From Phoma sp. XZ068 (taxonomy: Eukaryota > Ascomycota > Dothideomycetes > Pleosporales > Didymellaceae): DNA of 64,000 nt. Shown here one piece after another: positions 1-12,922 of the stretch; the first letter of the stretch is position 1; every line of letters starts with the position of its first letter. The translations under genes were made by a program, and so were the position numbers. Under the pieces are notes generated by a model. That model did not search any database, was not told where the DNA came from, and saw only the letters and a program-made list of their open reading frames with translations. The DNA lies in assembly GCA_004835665.1 (NCBI GenBank), contig RBKR01000004.1:1984001-2048000 (forward strand). Direction: 5' to 3'.

Positions 1-2806
1 ACCACAACCTCGAAGGGCCAGGCGGGAATGCGCAGGCCTTCAATGGCATGCAGCAGTCGGTACCGCCCTCACAGTACAGCCCGCAAGTGGGCGGACCGCA
101 ATGGCAGGAACCCCAGATCACGCCCGCCATGAGCCAGTTCCCCGCTGCAACGCCGCTGTTCACTCCAGGTGCTGCAGCCTCGCCAATGCAGCACGCTGCT
201 CGAACACACACACCACAGCCAGGGACCGCCGTTGGGTCGGCGCAGGGCAAGGTTGACCCAGAGGCCATACCGAGCATCCCCAAGTCGCGAGATGCGCCAG
301 CCAAGTACTACCTGGAACACATCTACCCAACCATGGAGCACCACATGCCGCCTCCTGCCACTGTGCCCTTTGTGGCCTACGACCAGGGCAATTCGTCGCC
401 CAAGTTTGCCAGACTCACCCTCAACAACATCCCCGTCTCCGCCGAGGCGCTCGCAGCGACAGCCCTGCCGCTTGGTCTGATCCTCCAGCCACTCGCACCG
501 CTACAAGAGGGAGAGACACCGATACCTGTACTAGATTTTGGCGAGACTGGCCCTCCCAGGTGTAGGAGATGCCGCGCCTACATCAACCCTTTCATGCAGT
601 TCAAGGCTGGCGGCAACAAGCTCGTCTGCAACATGTGCACTTTCCCCAATGATGTGCCTGGGGAGTATTTTGCCCCGACAGATGCCAGTGGCGTTCGCGT
701 GGATCGACTCCAGCGACCAGAGCTGATGCTGGGCACCGTCGACTATGTCGTGCCCAAGGAGTACTGGTCAAAGGAGCCGGTCGGTCTCCGTTATCTGTTC
801 TTGATCGATGTCACAGCAGAGAGCGTCGAACGTGGCTTCCTGGACGGTTTCTGCGCGGGTATCCTCAGTTCGTTATATGGTGAAGCAAGTGAGGAGACAG
901 AAGCAAAAGAGAGCGCTGTCAAGATACCACAGGGCGCAAAGGTCGGCATTGTCACGTACGACAAGGACATGCACTTCTACAACCTCAGTCCGAAACTCAC
1001 CACGGCGCAAATGATGGTCATGCCGGATCTCGAGGAGCCATTCTTGCCCTTTACCGAGGGCCTGTTTGTCGACCCTCAAGAATCCAGGACTGTCATAACC
1101 TCGCTGCTCACTGCACTTCCCAACATGTTCCGAGAGATCAGACACCCTGAGCCGGCTCTACTACCCACGCTCAATTCTGCGGTTGCTGCCTTGACTGCCA
1201 CTGGTGGAAAGATTGTGTGTTCGCTCGGCGCGTTGCCCACTTTCGGACCTGGGAAGCTATTCCTGCGAGACGATGGCAATGTCCATAACACCGATGCAGA
1301 GAAGAAGTTGCTCAAGACGGAACACCCTGGCTTCATGGCTGTGGCGAAGAAGATGGTCGAAAATGGTATTGGATGTGACTTCTTCCTAGCCGCACCCAGT
1401 GGAGGCTATCTCGACATTGCAACAATAGGTGAGTGTCTACATGTATTCGCTGGCCTGATCTGATACTAACAAATGCCAGGTCATGTGTCTGCAACCACTG
1501 GTGGTGAGGTGTTCTACTACCCCAACTTCCACTCACCTCGAGACAACCTCAAGCTGTCCAAGGAGATCACACACACCGTTACGCGGGAAACCGGTTATCA
1601 AGCGCTGATGAAGGTTCGATGCTCAAACGGTCTGCAGGTTTCTGGCTACCATGGGAATTACTTCCACCACAACTTCGGTGCAGACCTCGAGTTTGGCACC
1701 ATCGATGCAGACAAAGCAATCGGGGTTCTGTTCAGCTACGATGGCAAGCTCGACCCGAAACTTGATGCTCACTTTCAGAGCGCTTTGCTCTACACAACAG
1801 CCAGCGGCGAACGCCGCGTCCGCTGCAGCAACATCGTCGCCAGCGTTAGTCAAAGTGCAGGTGAATGCATGAAGTTTGTCGACCAAGATGCCGTCATCAG
1901 CATCATCGCCAAAGAAGCCTGTGCGCGTATGACTGAGAAGAGTCTCAAGGATATTCGCGGCGCATTGACAGAAAAGACAGTGGACGTTCTTGCTGGCTAT
2001 AGGAAGAACTTCACTGGGAATAGTCCGCCCGGTCAACTCGTCCTCCCCGAGAACCTTAAAGAGTTCAGCATGTACATGCTTGGTCTGATCAAGTCTCGCG
2101 CTTTCAAAGCCGGCAAAGAACCCACAGACCGCCGTGTCCACGACATGCGGCTCATTCGATCAATGGGGCCCCTCGAACTGTCGCTCTACCTCTACCCGCG
2201 TGTCATTGCAGTGCACAACCTCGACACTGCCGACGGCTTTGCCAACGAAAATGGACATCTCCGCATGCCTGCTGGCGTCCGCGCATCGTTCTCCAAAGTC
2301 GAAGAAGGCGGCGTATACATTGTCGACAACGGCCAGACGTGTTTGCTCTGGATCCACCAACACGTCTCCCCTAACCTGCTAGAAGACCTCTTTGGCCCTG
2401 AGCACAGCTCTCTCAAATCCCTCGACCCATTCGCCTCCTCCCTCCCCGTGCTCGACACGCACCTCAACGCCCAAGTCCGGAACATCCTGCAGTACCTCGA
2501 AGGCACGCGAGCCTCCAAAGCGCTCACAGTCCAGCTTGCGCGACAGGGGCTGGACGGCGCAGAATACGAGTTTGCGCGCTTGCTGTACGAGGACCGCAAC
2601 AACGAGGCGCAGAGCTACGTCGACTGGCTGGTGCACGTGCATCGGCACATTCAGCTTGAGGTAAGTCCATCCAACTCCGATGTTCTCAACCGAACAATAA
2701 AGCTGACGTGAGATAGCTCGCCGGCCAGAGGAAGAAGAGCGACGATAACGATAACACGAGTATGGGGAGTCAGTTTGTCGGGCTTCGGACTCCGTATTGG
2801 GGGTAG
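1..2806 (+). CDS. SEC24: Sec24, COPII vesicle coat cargo adaptor (5' end outside window)
   Basis: Sec24 pairs with Sec23 in the inner COPII coat and selects cargo for vesicles leaving the endoplasmic reticulum. Exons are 1-1428, 1480-2660 and 2717-2806; both introns are short and phases 1 and 0 close correctly. The reading frame is open to the window edge, so the start lies upstream. The visible part begins in the Pro/Gln-rich N-terminal region, then shows the zinc finger with CRRC and CNMC cysteine pairs (about 562-640), the trunk domain, the beta-sandwich and helical regions and the gelsolin-like end. The last exon gives the C-terminus VGLRTPYWG, typical of fungal Sec24. SFB2-type paralogues cannot be fully excluded, but the length and ending fit the main Sec24. 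Confidence 0.95.
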
Positions 2807-3710
2807 ATATGATGGGCGTGGTTGTTGCATAGCGATTTGTGAGCATAGCGGAGAGTTGAGCATAGTGGATATTCGTACATCAACTCGTATACATTGTCTT
2901 CCTATCAAAGCGTTGTTGAAGTGCAGCCATACATACACTCATCCACCAACCATACAGTACTCTTGCTCAGCGTCATAACTTGTATCTACCACTACCATAT
3001 CATAATCGATCCTGCAGCTGTCATGCTACTCCGGCATACCACATATAAAACAGTCCAACATCTCCACCCCGGCTCGGATGCCTAACGTCTTAACCCCTAG
3101 TTTGACCTCCTAAGTGGCTCAAAACTCAGCTCATCTCTCCTCACAAACGTGAGCAGTTCCTTCCAGTTCATTAAGCAACGCCTTTCAACTACACCTCTAT
3201 CCAAACCGGTAAAATCATAGACACCTACCAAACGTGAATTCTGGCTGGCTACTCACAGCTCTTCCATGCACCACGCACCCAAACAGAGCGACGAGATGTG
3301 ATGTACTGTGGAAATCAGGTCGTGTGCCCTCGGCACCCGCGCTATGTCTCAGGGACCCAGCCACGCGGCACGAACGAGTGATCTGCGGCCCGCCCGCGTG
3401 AGGCGCAGCCAAGCTCGCCCTGCAATGTCCGCCCGCGGGGCGGCAGTTCAACAAACGAAACGGACAACGGCGAAACGGCAACGAGCAGCCGGGGAATGAT
3501 TTGATTTTCGTATTTCCTATCCTCACTTCGACACGCGATATTCTTGCCTTTGATTCACACTCGCATTTCAGTCCCTGCGAACCTAGACGAAGGGAGATCA
3601 TCTCACTTGCCAGCCCCCACCGAACGAACGAACGAACGAACGCACGTCAGGCCCAGCGAAGGAATACCTAAACGCACGGTGCAAGCTACGTCACCTGCAC
3701 AACAAACACA
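2807..3710. other. Intergenic region, SEC24 3' side and 5' region of the next gene
   Basis: No convincing gene. Near the right end there is a perfect CGAA tetranucleotide microsatellite at 3621-3642, inside the probable 5' untranslated region of the small membrane-protein gene. The GC-rich stretch around 3320-3500 is probably promoter. Confidence 0.5.
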
Positions 3711-4096
3711 ATGGGCGCATCGAACCTCCTCCCTCTGATCATCCTGTTCCTTGTCGTCGGCGGCGTGGGATGGGTTGGCTACCAGGTATGCATTCCCTCA
3801 GCACCTCCCCCACCGGTTCATTCACCATCCCGCCCCACGCGTTCGCATCCATCGCACCGCATCTCAGCGCAACCTAACACACCGCACAGATCTACCTCTA
3901 CTCCAACGAGCTCGCCGAGCGCGGCGTGCGCAAAATGGAAAAGAAAAACGTCGTCTTCTCCAAGGACGGGGCCAAGGTCGGCGTCAAGGAAGTTAGTACC
4001 GAGCAGATGGCGGATCGCACGCAGCGCGCGTTTGTCAAGACGTGGAATGAGGCGCAGGGGAGTCCGGCGGGGGGTGTGAGGACGAGGAGGGCGTAG
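3711..4096 (+). CDS. Small conserved fungal single-pass membrane protein, unknown function
   Basis: Two exons, 3711-3785 and 3890-4096, with a phase-0 intron (GTATGC...CACAG). The product is about 93 residues. Residues 1-25 are a hydrophobic Leu/Ile/Val/Gly-rich segment beginning MGASNLLPLIILFLVVGG, which reads as a membrane anchor or signal-anchor. The rest is a charged tail with the stretch NVVFSKDGAKVGVKE, a predicted helix, and an Arg-rich end. From memory, short proteins of this layout are conserved in many ascomycetes without assigned function; no database check was possible. The start is the first ATG of the exon and the second exon is in phase, so I consider the gene real. Confidence 0.75.
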
Positions 4097-5693
4097 ATGC
4101 TGTGGACGATTAGTGGATTCGACGAGCGAAGGGGGGATACTGCTATGAGGGGAGATAGCTCGGATGTGCTTTTTGGTGCTATGGTTTGCATGGGGATGTA
4201 GGGATGAGCTGGCGTGCTATGCTCAGGTTGGGCGGACGGCGCTGTCTGGCAGACGTAGGGCTTGGTGAGATATACCATTTGGATGGTGAAAGGGCGCCGA
4301 TGGTTTGAAGAGATATGCAACTTTGTCTGGCGCCTCTTCCGTCGCCAGACATTATGCAGCGATTTAACATCTATCATTCGAGAGCCGTGCGAGAGGATTT
4401 TATGAGGTTGCCGATTTACTACACAGTACTTGACCAACAGGGACTCGAGGGTCGAATGCGGCCTAGCAGTGGAATCTTTACGAACGAGCAAGCTGCTTAG
4501 GCTAGGCACATTGCGCTGTATGACGAAGAAGGTCTAGCAGCTAAGGTCTCAATCAGCCTATTTAGGATATGTGTGAGCCAGCGTGCTTAGACTCGGCGGA
4601 CCGCACTGTCTAGAAGAAAGGGTCTGGTGTTTGAGAAGATATTTACCATTTGTTTGGCGAGAAGAAGCACCGGACGCAATACAGCTGTGTCCACAACGGG
4701 AAAATGTAAGAATACTGATATGGATTGTAGGTCTTGACTGAGCCATTGCCATCTCGCAGGTCGAACGCGGCCTGCTAGCAATATTAACACCTCAACATAC
4801 CTTAGGACCGCCCCAACTCGAGTGACGATCATTGCACTCGGCGATACATTGCCGCCTGAGCAATCTCGACGGACCAAGCAGCGCTGAGTTTGCGTTAAGT
4901 TGTCCCATCAAGCCAACACCTCAAATACTACAGATGACAAGACACTTCAGAACATGAGCCGCTGCGCGAGAGCCATCCTACCCACAAGCGACACATGCTC
5001 CCCGTGATTTTGACGGTGGGCTGACTTTGAAGACGTTAGTCCCAGAAATCTATCCCGACCCAGGTGTACGCAACGATGTTAATTACTCGTAATTGTGCAT
5101 GTGCCTTCGTGCATGAAAGATGCACTGAGTCGAGTCGCCACCCTATACGGGGTTGCAGTCAAGCTCCAACACAACGCACCACGCAGCCTCCAACGGAGGG
5201 TCAAACTCTATATCCGGGACTACAACAAGCTAAGACCACCTCCTCAAGGCATTAATCAATACATCAAGCTAGACGTTACATCACCCCGCAGGACCAACCA
5301 GTGTCTTCGCAAGCAAAAGCCCTGGGGTTGCGCGCTATTCCTCGGCCGAGGCGACACCGCCATCGAGGTTAGGTGGGTATATATGCTTGCTGATCTACAC
5401 CCTAACATTCAAGCTTGGTCGCTTTGATGAAATCCCTTTTCTAGATTGGATGAGGCATTGCCCCTGCTGTCGCACAATGATTGTCGCCCTTCGCCATCGT
5501 GCATCGCAGCATGAACGGCGCGTGTGACGAGCGAGCAGGCATTCGCACGGTCGGTCGCAGTTACAATTGTGGTCCGATCTTGTCCATCGTCGACATATAA
5601 ATGCCTCGATTCGCTGTGCTGTGAGGAGCAATCAGTTCAACATTCACCGCAACAACATTTGGAGCAACTTGACAGAGTTCAAGCTTCTTCAGC
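4097..5693. repeat. Intergenic region with a diverged duplicated segment (about 4205-4480 and 4565-4795)
   Basis: Two stretches share ordered short matches. Each holds a GCGTGCT, a GCGGAC, a CTGTCT, an AGATAT followed by CCATTTG, and a final GGTCGAA.GCGGCCT block, in the same order and at comparable spacing (left copy about 4208-4470, right copy about 4571-4775). The copies are strongly diverged, with many C/T and G/A differences. No open reading frame of convincing quality lies here; a 110-codon frame at 5095-5427 has no recognisable features and is not called. Confidence 0.4.
5595..5601 (+). promoter_or_regulatory. TATA-like box upstream of the P450 gene
   Basis: ATATAAA lies about 95 bp before the proposed P450 start at 5694, a plausible distance for a fungal core promoter with a short leader. 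It is only a sequence match. Confidence 0.35.
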
Positions 5694-7390
5694 ATGCTCG
5701 TGACCCCTTCTCCTGGACCTTCGGGCATCGTACTCTTCTTGGGCATACTGCTGGTATCTGTAAGCATCCAATTGAGAATCAGCTGGCCCATATACACGCC
5801 ACTGTTCTTTACAGATTGAATATGGACACTAGGACGATGTGCAATCACTCGTCATGCTGACTAGCTCTAGGTCGTCCTTTACGCCTTGGGTACTGTCGTC
5901 TACACACTATTCTTCCACCCTCTCCGCCACATTCCCGGTCCGTTCGTCACGAGAGTTACCGGCATCCCTTATGCCCTGCGTCTCCGCTCTGGCAAGATCC
6001 TCCCTTGGCTAAAAGAGCTCCACGCCCAGTACGGTGACGTTGTACGCGTCAATCCAACTGAAGTATCATTCATCAGCGGTGAAACTGCATGGCCTGAGGT
6101 CTACGGCTTTCGCACTGGCAATTTCAAAGACACTGGCGCTTTCCTAAAGGATAGAACGTGGTATCCTCCACCTCAGAACGGCGTGCCCTCGATCATCACA
6201 AGCAATGAGGCTGACCACTCTCGCATACGCCGTAATCTCTCACATGCATTCAGCGACAAAGCGCTACGCTTGCAAGAGCCTCTCATCCAAACCTACGTCG
6301 ACCTGCTTGTTCAGAAGCTCGGCGAACATGCCGAGAAAGATATGCCTGTAGACATCATGCGCTGGTACAACTACACCACCTTTGACATCATTGCCGACCT
6401 TGCCTTCGCCGAACCGCTCTACTGCCTCCGCGACAGTCGGGAACACGTGTGGATCAACATGGTTTTCAAAACCCTCAAAGCCGTCCCTACGATTGCTATC
6501 CGTAAAAAGTACACCCTGTTTCGGTGGCTCGACGGTATTCGGTCACTGTTCACAGACACGTCAGCTATTGTGCGATCACGCAAGGACTTCTTCGACATGG
6601 CCTCATCGCGGGTATCATCGCGTTTGGAGAAAGAAGTTGACCGTCCAGATTTCTTTAAATTCATCCTGCAGAACCAAGACAGAACAAACCTCGCGCTGTC
6701 GCGGGGTGATATGGACACCAATGCTGTCATCTTCCTTGTCGCAGGGAGCGAAACCACTGCCACCACTCTCTCAGGCGCAACATTCCTCTTTCTCAGAGAC
6801 ACTGCTACGTACAAGCGCCTGGTCTCCGAGATCCGCTCCGCCTTCAAATCCAGCGAGGAGATCACGATCCAAGCCGCGAGCCAGCTCCCCTATCTCCAGG
6901 CCGTCATACAAGAAACGCTACGCTGCTACCCGCCCGTGCCCACGGGCTTCCCGCGCGTCGTCCCCGGCGCCGGGCAAGAGCTCTCAGGTCATTTCATCCC
7001 CGGCGGCACTTCAGTTTATGTCTCGCAGCACACCACCAACCACAGTGCGAGAAACTTCGCGGACCCGGATAAATTCGTGCCAGAGCGCTGGATTGAGAGC
7101 GAGAGAAACCCCAAGTACGAGGCTGATAAGCGGGAGGCCATGCAGCCGTTTAGTTTCGGCCCGCGCAATTGCCTGGGCAAAAAGTACGTCTTCTGACAAT
7201 GTATGGGCGACAATTGCTAACATGTTGCAGTCTTGCGTACGCTGAACTGCGCCTCATCTTGGCGACATTGCTGTGGACTTTTGACTTTGAACTAGTTCGC
7301 CCAGAGCAGGAGTGGATGAAAGACCAGCTCGTGTTTGCGCTGTGGGAGAAGCCCAGTCTGGATGTCAAATTGACAGCCGTGCAGCGATGA
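5694..7390 (+). CDS. Cytochrome P450 monooxygenase
   Basis: Exons 5694-5759, 5871-7183 and 7231-7390 give about 512 residues, a normal length for a microsomal fungal P450. The first exon and the start of the second encode an N-terminal hydrophobic anchor followed by the FFHPLRHIPGPF hinge. Landmarks are the I-helix oxygen-binding segment AGSETT near residue 310, the K-helix ExxR (QETLR near 368), the PPVPTGFPR region, and the haem-binding FSFGPRNCLG near 455 with its cysteine ligand. The third exon restores the end of the cysteine loop (GKNLAYAEL) that a single-exon reading would lose. It resembles the large group of fungal P450s that includes trichothecene and benzoate hydroxylases; the substrate cannot be told. 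A Zn2Cys6 regulator lies convergent 430 bp downstream. Confidence 0.93.
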
Positions 7391-7822
7391 GCACTTGCCG
7401 GTGTCGCTATGCTCGCTCGCTTCTCTTCAGCTCAGGATGTGGTATTATGCATAGCGGGGTGCATTGCCTTTTCATTATAAGTTAACGGCCTATTTTCGCG
7501 CGAGTCCGTTCGTTTGTTCGTTCCCATATCGCTGCTAGTTTTACATCCGTGCGAGCCTGCATATTCCCTACGTCGCGTGTAGCTCAAGTCGGCGCGCTCA
7601 CACCCGCACTTGCAAGCATGTTGTAGCCTCTGATCGCTACCCGACAAGCCTGAGCTTATCAAATTCATATCTTTCCCAACATCGCACCTTGCGGTTTATG
7701 CATACGCTGGCCGTTGTTGCTCCAATATACGCACCATCGTATTACACGTCTTCCGTGTTTGCTGTCTGACTCTGGTTCATTTGCCCGTCTTCTTCGTCTT
7801 TCCAACTCATTGCGGAGTGAGC
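7391..7822. other. Convergent intergenic region between P450 and Zn2Cys6 regulator
   Basis: The 3' ends of the P450 and the regulator face each other across this stretch. I see no coding or RNA gene in it. Confidence 0.5.
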
Positions 7823-9916
7823 TCACGGGAACATAGGACCGCAGGTGAGCACGTGCCGTCGGGCCAGGACAAGGACTTGGGCACTGCTGAGTCCAAACCT
7901 CGTGCCGATGACGCTCAGTCGGCCCAGCAGCCAGTCTCTCTGCCGCTGGGGTACGGTGTCTGCATTCGCTGCGACGTATAACGGCCAAACAAGGGAGTAT
8001 CCGCCGAACGCCTCGGCCGCTGGCACACGTTAGCATTCTGCGTCGTTGAATTTTCTGCCGAGTACACGTTTCGACAATTGTGGTGTGATGGGGTGGCAAA
8101 GAACTCACCATATTGCTCTTGACCCGTCTCCTTCGCCAGCGGCTGCAGCTCGTAATCCAGATGGAAAGGCACACACGCACTCAGCTCGTCCACCATCTGC
8201 TGCACGACAAATACGCTCTTTGCGTACTGCTCCTTGCCGTCGACATGCCCGCCGTACCCCAGCCACTCCAGACAGGCCAGCATGACGCGCCGGCAGAAAA
8301 TCCGGCAGACGCGATAGTCGTTCATGATGCTCGCGAGTGGCACGTCGTGGTATGCATGCTGCTCCCCTGGCCACTTCTCTGCGTTGGCTATGTCTTCTGG
8401 TATTATCGACTCGACGCCGATGATACGGTGTTTCCATTCTGGTGGGAGTGTGCGGTACCATTCCTCGAGGTTGCCGTCGACAAGCTGCGCGAAGTCGATG
8501 ATCTGGCGGGCTTCTGATACCTCAGTGGGATCGTACATGGTGCTTGTGAGTTTGTTCGCGCGGGCGCGCAGATTGGGCAGGTCAATGCAGATGAGGGTGA
8601 GTCTGTTTGCAGCATTTTCTTCTGCAATATCAGATTCCCCTATCCAGCCTTTTTGGCCGGGGAACGAGTCGATTGGTTTTGAGCGCTGGACGCACGATGT
8701 GATCATCATGGTGCGTACGGCGCGGAACATGGCGTGCGACATGGGGTCGTTGAATTGGTCGGTGCCACGGAGTTTGGTGAGGGCAACGGCGCCATCGACG
8801 TGGTTGCCCCATGCTGTGATTGTGTCGTCGGTTGACATGATTGTCTGCGAGTGTAAGTTTGCGTGATTAATAGAAGATAAACCCGGCTCACCTCATATAA
8901 TGAGAACATCAAAATGGCAAGTACTGTTTCGTTTGATCTACTCATTGCAGGGTCCTTAAGATCCGAGTTCAGCTTTCGAATGGCTTTCCCGTATGTTTTT
9001 ACGGCCTCACCAACCAAAGCTTCCCTGCCAGGATACTGACCGCAAGCTGCCATGGCAACAGCACTTGTGGCCATGTGTAGTACTGAAGATGGTGATGCTT
9101 GGTTGTAAAGAGGAACGAGGAACTCTAGATAGCCTCTCGTGCTCTCTGCTTGTTGTGGAAGTGTGATGAAGTTTTTGAAGAAGAATGTGACAGCCTCGTA
9201 GTCTGGTGCCATTACAATGGATTGCGGGATCTGATCGAGGTTCCATAGCCAGTTGTCAAACAGGCCTTGAGAAGATAAAGCTTCTGGGTACTGAGGTATG
9301 AGTATGAGCTGTTGATCTGAATTTGGTGTAGTCTGTGTTGTAGAAAGGTCGTCTGGTGGTGAATTGGAAGAATTTGAAACCTCGAAGGTGTGGAAAGTCG
9401 GCCTGTCTTGATTAGCTGTATTCGATATTCGCTGATATAAAACAGCAATAGGCAAAATTGACTTTGATCACACAAACATGCTAAAAAGGCAAATGCAGTT
9501 GTAATCCACTATGTAGTATCCAAACATTCTTTGGCGCACCAGTTTGGCAAAGTGTACTTACAGATTGGGCGATGGTTGCGAGCTCGAGCCACTAGGACTA
9601 CATCTTGCAGGCGTTGGGCCAGAAGTCTTTCTTGCCTTTCTCGCCATAGCCTTGTTCTCATCTCTAAAGACTAGATCGAATTCATCCGGATAGCCGGGAC
9701 AATCGCGTCCGGATTTTTTGCAGTTTCCACATGTCGGTCGCTTCTCGTCGCACTGAGACTGGTCAGTTTCGCTGTGCCACAATTCGCCAGCATTGACCGA
9801 TCCTGCAATGAAGAGCGCTGCAACCTCGCAAGATGGACCGCATACAAGTGTCGTACCTTAATCCTGCGGCTCTTGCACATGCCGCATCCACGGCTAGGCT
9901 TTCCTGTGTAGACCAT
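7823..9916 (-). CDS. Zn2Cys6 (Gal4-type) fungal transcription factor
   Basis: Five exons read on the minus strand: 9916-9857, 9752-9562, 9402-8892, 8844-8109 and 8019-7823, total about 564 residues with all phases closing. The binuclear zinc cluster is split by the first intron: exon 1 ends with CGMCKSRRIK and exon 2 continues CDEKRPTCGNCKKSGRDC, giving the six cysteines in the usual spacing, followed by the YPDEFDLVFRDEN segment common in this subfamily. The remainder is a helical middle-homology-type region typical of fungal_trans_2 proteins, and the last exon ends with the usual FGGYSLVWPLYVA segment. It is nuclear by family. Its position next to a P450 makes local regulation possible but unproven. 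Confidence 0.9.
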
Positions 9917-11552
9917 GCTGGGGTTCCAGCCGATACAACACGAGTTTGCGAACAGGCGTAGCTCGATTTGCCACCGTGTAAGCTAAAGATGGTCCTGTAA
10001 TTGTTGGCCTGGACGAAAGGTGATATATGCAAGGCAGTTCTATCAGTCGATTTGTGTAACAAAGGTGTTTAAACACTCCGCCTCAGGGCCTACGTCGACC
10101 ATCAGGCAAGAACAATACACTACGTAGCCTTTCTACTGCGTTCGCTAGACTTCGAACGGGAAATGGCAAGAACACGATCCTGTGTCGGTAAGCTCGATCC
10201 TTGCAGGTCCGTTTGTATGGGGTCGAGCTCGAAGTAGCTTGGTTCCCAGGGCAAGACGACGCGAGGCGGTTTCCCAATGTAGGGTGAATGCTACGCCGCA
10301 AGCCTATTAAAGTCGTCGGAATGAGATGACAGAGGCAGCAATTGCATGCTTGTTTCGATATGACAAGAATTTGGGTTCGCGTCGGACTGCTTTGCGCGCC
10401 GAACAGCCTGCAACGACTCATCCGTGAGGTGTGGTTGCGTTAGAATTCTTCGCAAGCTTCTCCTGATTAGGCTTGGTCTGCTTAGATCTGCTTTTCGGAA
10501 TTGTGGCGCAGTGCCGTTTCATCTCCTCCGACATCCCCGACCCACGCGGGACGCTGCGGGAGAGCGCCAGGTGAACCACATAAAGGGGTACAAAAGCTGC
10601 TGCCTGAAGCTTATTACCGATATGTCAGGCACTGCCGTTGAGGGGTACGCAATGCAATTTGCCGAGGAAGGCAAGCTGAAGTGTTAATTGGCGTGTAACT
10701 GTTCAAAGCGGCAGGACTTCAAACCGAACCGCTGAGGCGCAGTATCAATCTCTCTATCCGAGGCGTTGCTGCAGTCGACTTCTCATCTTATCTGACGCGC
10801 CACACGTCAATTAACCCATACATCCTTCAAACGTCAAGGCTACAATTATTGGAGGGCACTTCCTGAGCGCTGCATCCGCCGCATACGTAGGTTAAATGAT
10901 CGAGAAGGTGTTTTGCTACCAATTGACAGAGTGTACTCCTAACCGTTACAGTGCATATGTACCAGGAAGTGCAAGGAACACGAGCATGGTCAATTGAAGC
11001 CAATGCCGTGGATTTGTGATTGACGTAATCCTGAGCACGAAATAACGGCCAGTTGTTACTTCACACGCACGAACACGCCATCCTTATAGCGTCGGGCGAG
11101 ATGGATGACTATGGTCACGCTTGAAAAGTGGCAATGATGAGTTTCATACAAGAGACACGATGCTGAAAAAAGGAGCAAGGTTGTTGTTTTGATGACTGAG
11201 GGAAGTGTCAATTCAAGCGCACCCAGCGACGGAAATGGGCAAGAAACAACAAGTCAATTTTTCGACTCAAGTTAATACATCCATACGAGAGGCGCTGCTC
11301 AAATGCATAGCTGCACGAATCCGCACAACCCCAATACCTTATCTTCAATACTAAGAAACCGTCCCAATTTCGAACCAATCCTAGTCCACAAAGACCACCT
11401 GAATGATAACTCAATTGGCGCATTTCAGTGTGTTTCATAGAGCAGAGAAGAAATGTCATGCCCGTGACTTGAGCATCACTAAATTCATTTCTCAGTCTTA
11501 GATGTACCTAGGTTCGCCCAACCTCATGCATGCCCGTGTATGTATGCGCCCC
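9917..11552. other. Intergenic region, nothing supported
   Basis: About 1.6 kb between the regulator's start and the 3' end of the BTB gene. Open frames present are short, start-less or lack any family feature. No tRNA-like B box or inverted repeat was noticed. Confidence 0.45.
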
Positions 11553-12831
11553 TTAAACTTTGGCAGTGGATTTACTGCCCTTCCTGCCCTTCTTACCCTT
11601 CTTCTTACTTGTCTCGGGAGTGCCATTGCTCGCTGTATTCACAGCTTCATTGGAAAGCACCTGCTTTGCGTCTTCGAAAGTACTGTCAGGAGCAACCGCA
11701 TCTTCTGCTGCGACTGAGTCGACCCGCACATGTTCGGGCTTCTTGATGGGATCTAGTGGTGCTGGAGTGGCCTTCAGGACTTCAGTCTGTTTGATCGTTG
11801 GTTCAATGGCTGGGAGCTCCCAGTCGCCGTTTGACGTGGTATCAACTCGTGCATTCGAATAAACATCCTCAGATGAGATTTTAGTCGGAGTTCCGACAAT
11901 TGCAGGAGCGGGAGATTCCAGATCTAGCGGCTCTGGCTCATTCAGATCTTTTGCCTCTTTTGAAACGGGCGGGCTGTTGAGAACGGAGTCTGTAGGCGAA
12001 GGCAGCTGGTGCAAGCTGTCTTGAGTGGGGACCTCGCTTTCAGTGAGCATACTCTCAGCCAACGGCGTTTCAGCCTCGCCATCCGCAGGTGGGCCAACTG
12101 AAGACGGAGGTGCGGCTGCATAGTTGCTCATAACAGTCTTCCAAACGATCTGCAGCAGGCGGCTGTTCCCCTCAACCTTCGTGATGAAGTCTGGTCGTCG
12201 GAAGGGCTCGGGGTTATTCAACATAGCTTTCTGTATGACATCCTCGAGGTATCCCGCATACCACAAGTCGGATTCAGGGAGCATTGGGAAAGCATCATCT
12301 CTCGCGACTTCCAGGATATCGAAGATGGGAAGTTGTTCTCCTGCTTCATAAATATGTTCCCGCGCGAGCTCAACGAGGCCGGGTAGTTGGAATTGAATAG
12401 CTGCGCAGTAGACGCAAGTGGAAAGCTTGAACTCTCCACCAGGCCCATAGCGGAACAGCATTTCAAAGGTTCCAGCGTAAAGATAGTGAACGAGTGTGTG
12501 TGCCGCACCCTTACTAAGCTTCGGAAGAGATACCGGCTGGCCTTTTGAAGCTAAGGCGAGCAGTGGGGCGCTCTTTTGCAGCATACGGCTATGCACCAAG
12601 AAGCGAGTTGCGGGGGAGTCTCCAACATGTATTGAGGTGATTTCTGAATTGGCATAGGGCCTTGTGTGTATAGTCAGTGGATGTTCATGGAAACTGAAAC
12701 TGGTGCTCAACTAACGATAAGCGTGGCACATCATCCTTCGAATCACTGTGATCATGGTATCCATATGAGGCTTCCCGTACAACATGTTCCTCGTGTGACA
12801 TGGCAATTGTAGACATGTCGCTGATTGACAT
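11553..12831 (-). CDS. BTB/POZ-domain protein with low-complexity basic tail
   Basis: Exons 12831-12716 and 12660-11553 (intron GTTAGT...AAG, 55 bp, phase 2) give about 407 residues. The second exon has no ATG at its start; the proposed first exon (beginning MSISDMSTIAMSHEEH) supplies one and joins in frame as DVPRLSPYANSEI. Residues about 40-170 look like a fungal BTB domain: the IHVGDSPATRFLVHSRMLQK segment, then a KGAAHTLVHYLYAGTF segment, then a helical part. The C-terminal half is Pro/Ser/Glu-rich and ends in a Lys/Gly-rich stretch (KKKGKKGRKGSK) that could be nuclear or nucleolar. BTB proteins commonly dimerise or link to Cul3 ligases; the actual role here is unknown. Confidence 0.8.
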
Positions 12832-12922
12832 GGTGAATATAGGGTTTCTCTGTGGCCGATCTGCTCCAAGGGCTGGAAACCACCATTTATCTTCACAGCA
12901 TACGTTGATGCTTAAATGAGGC

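Noticed and set aside
5095..5427. 110-codon plus-strand frame upstream of the P450
   Set aside because: No domain, signal peptide or codon pattern; no spliced partner. Probably chance.
6382..7245. 287-codon frame overlapping the P450
   Set aside because: Off-frame shadow of the P450 gene; Ser/Arg-rich with no domain.
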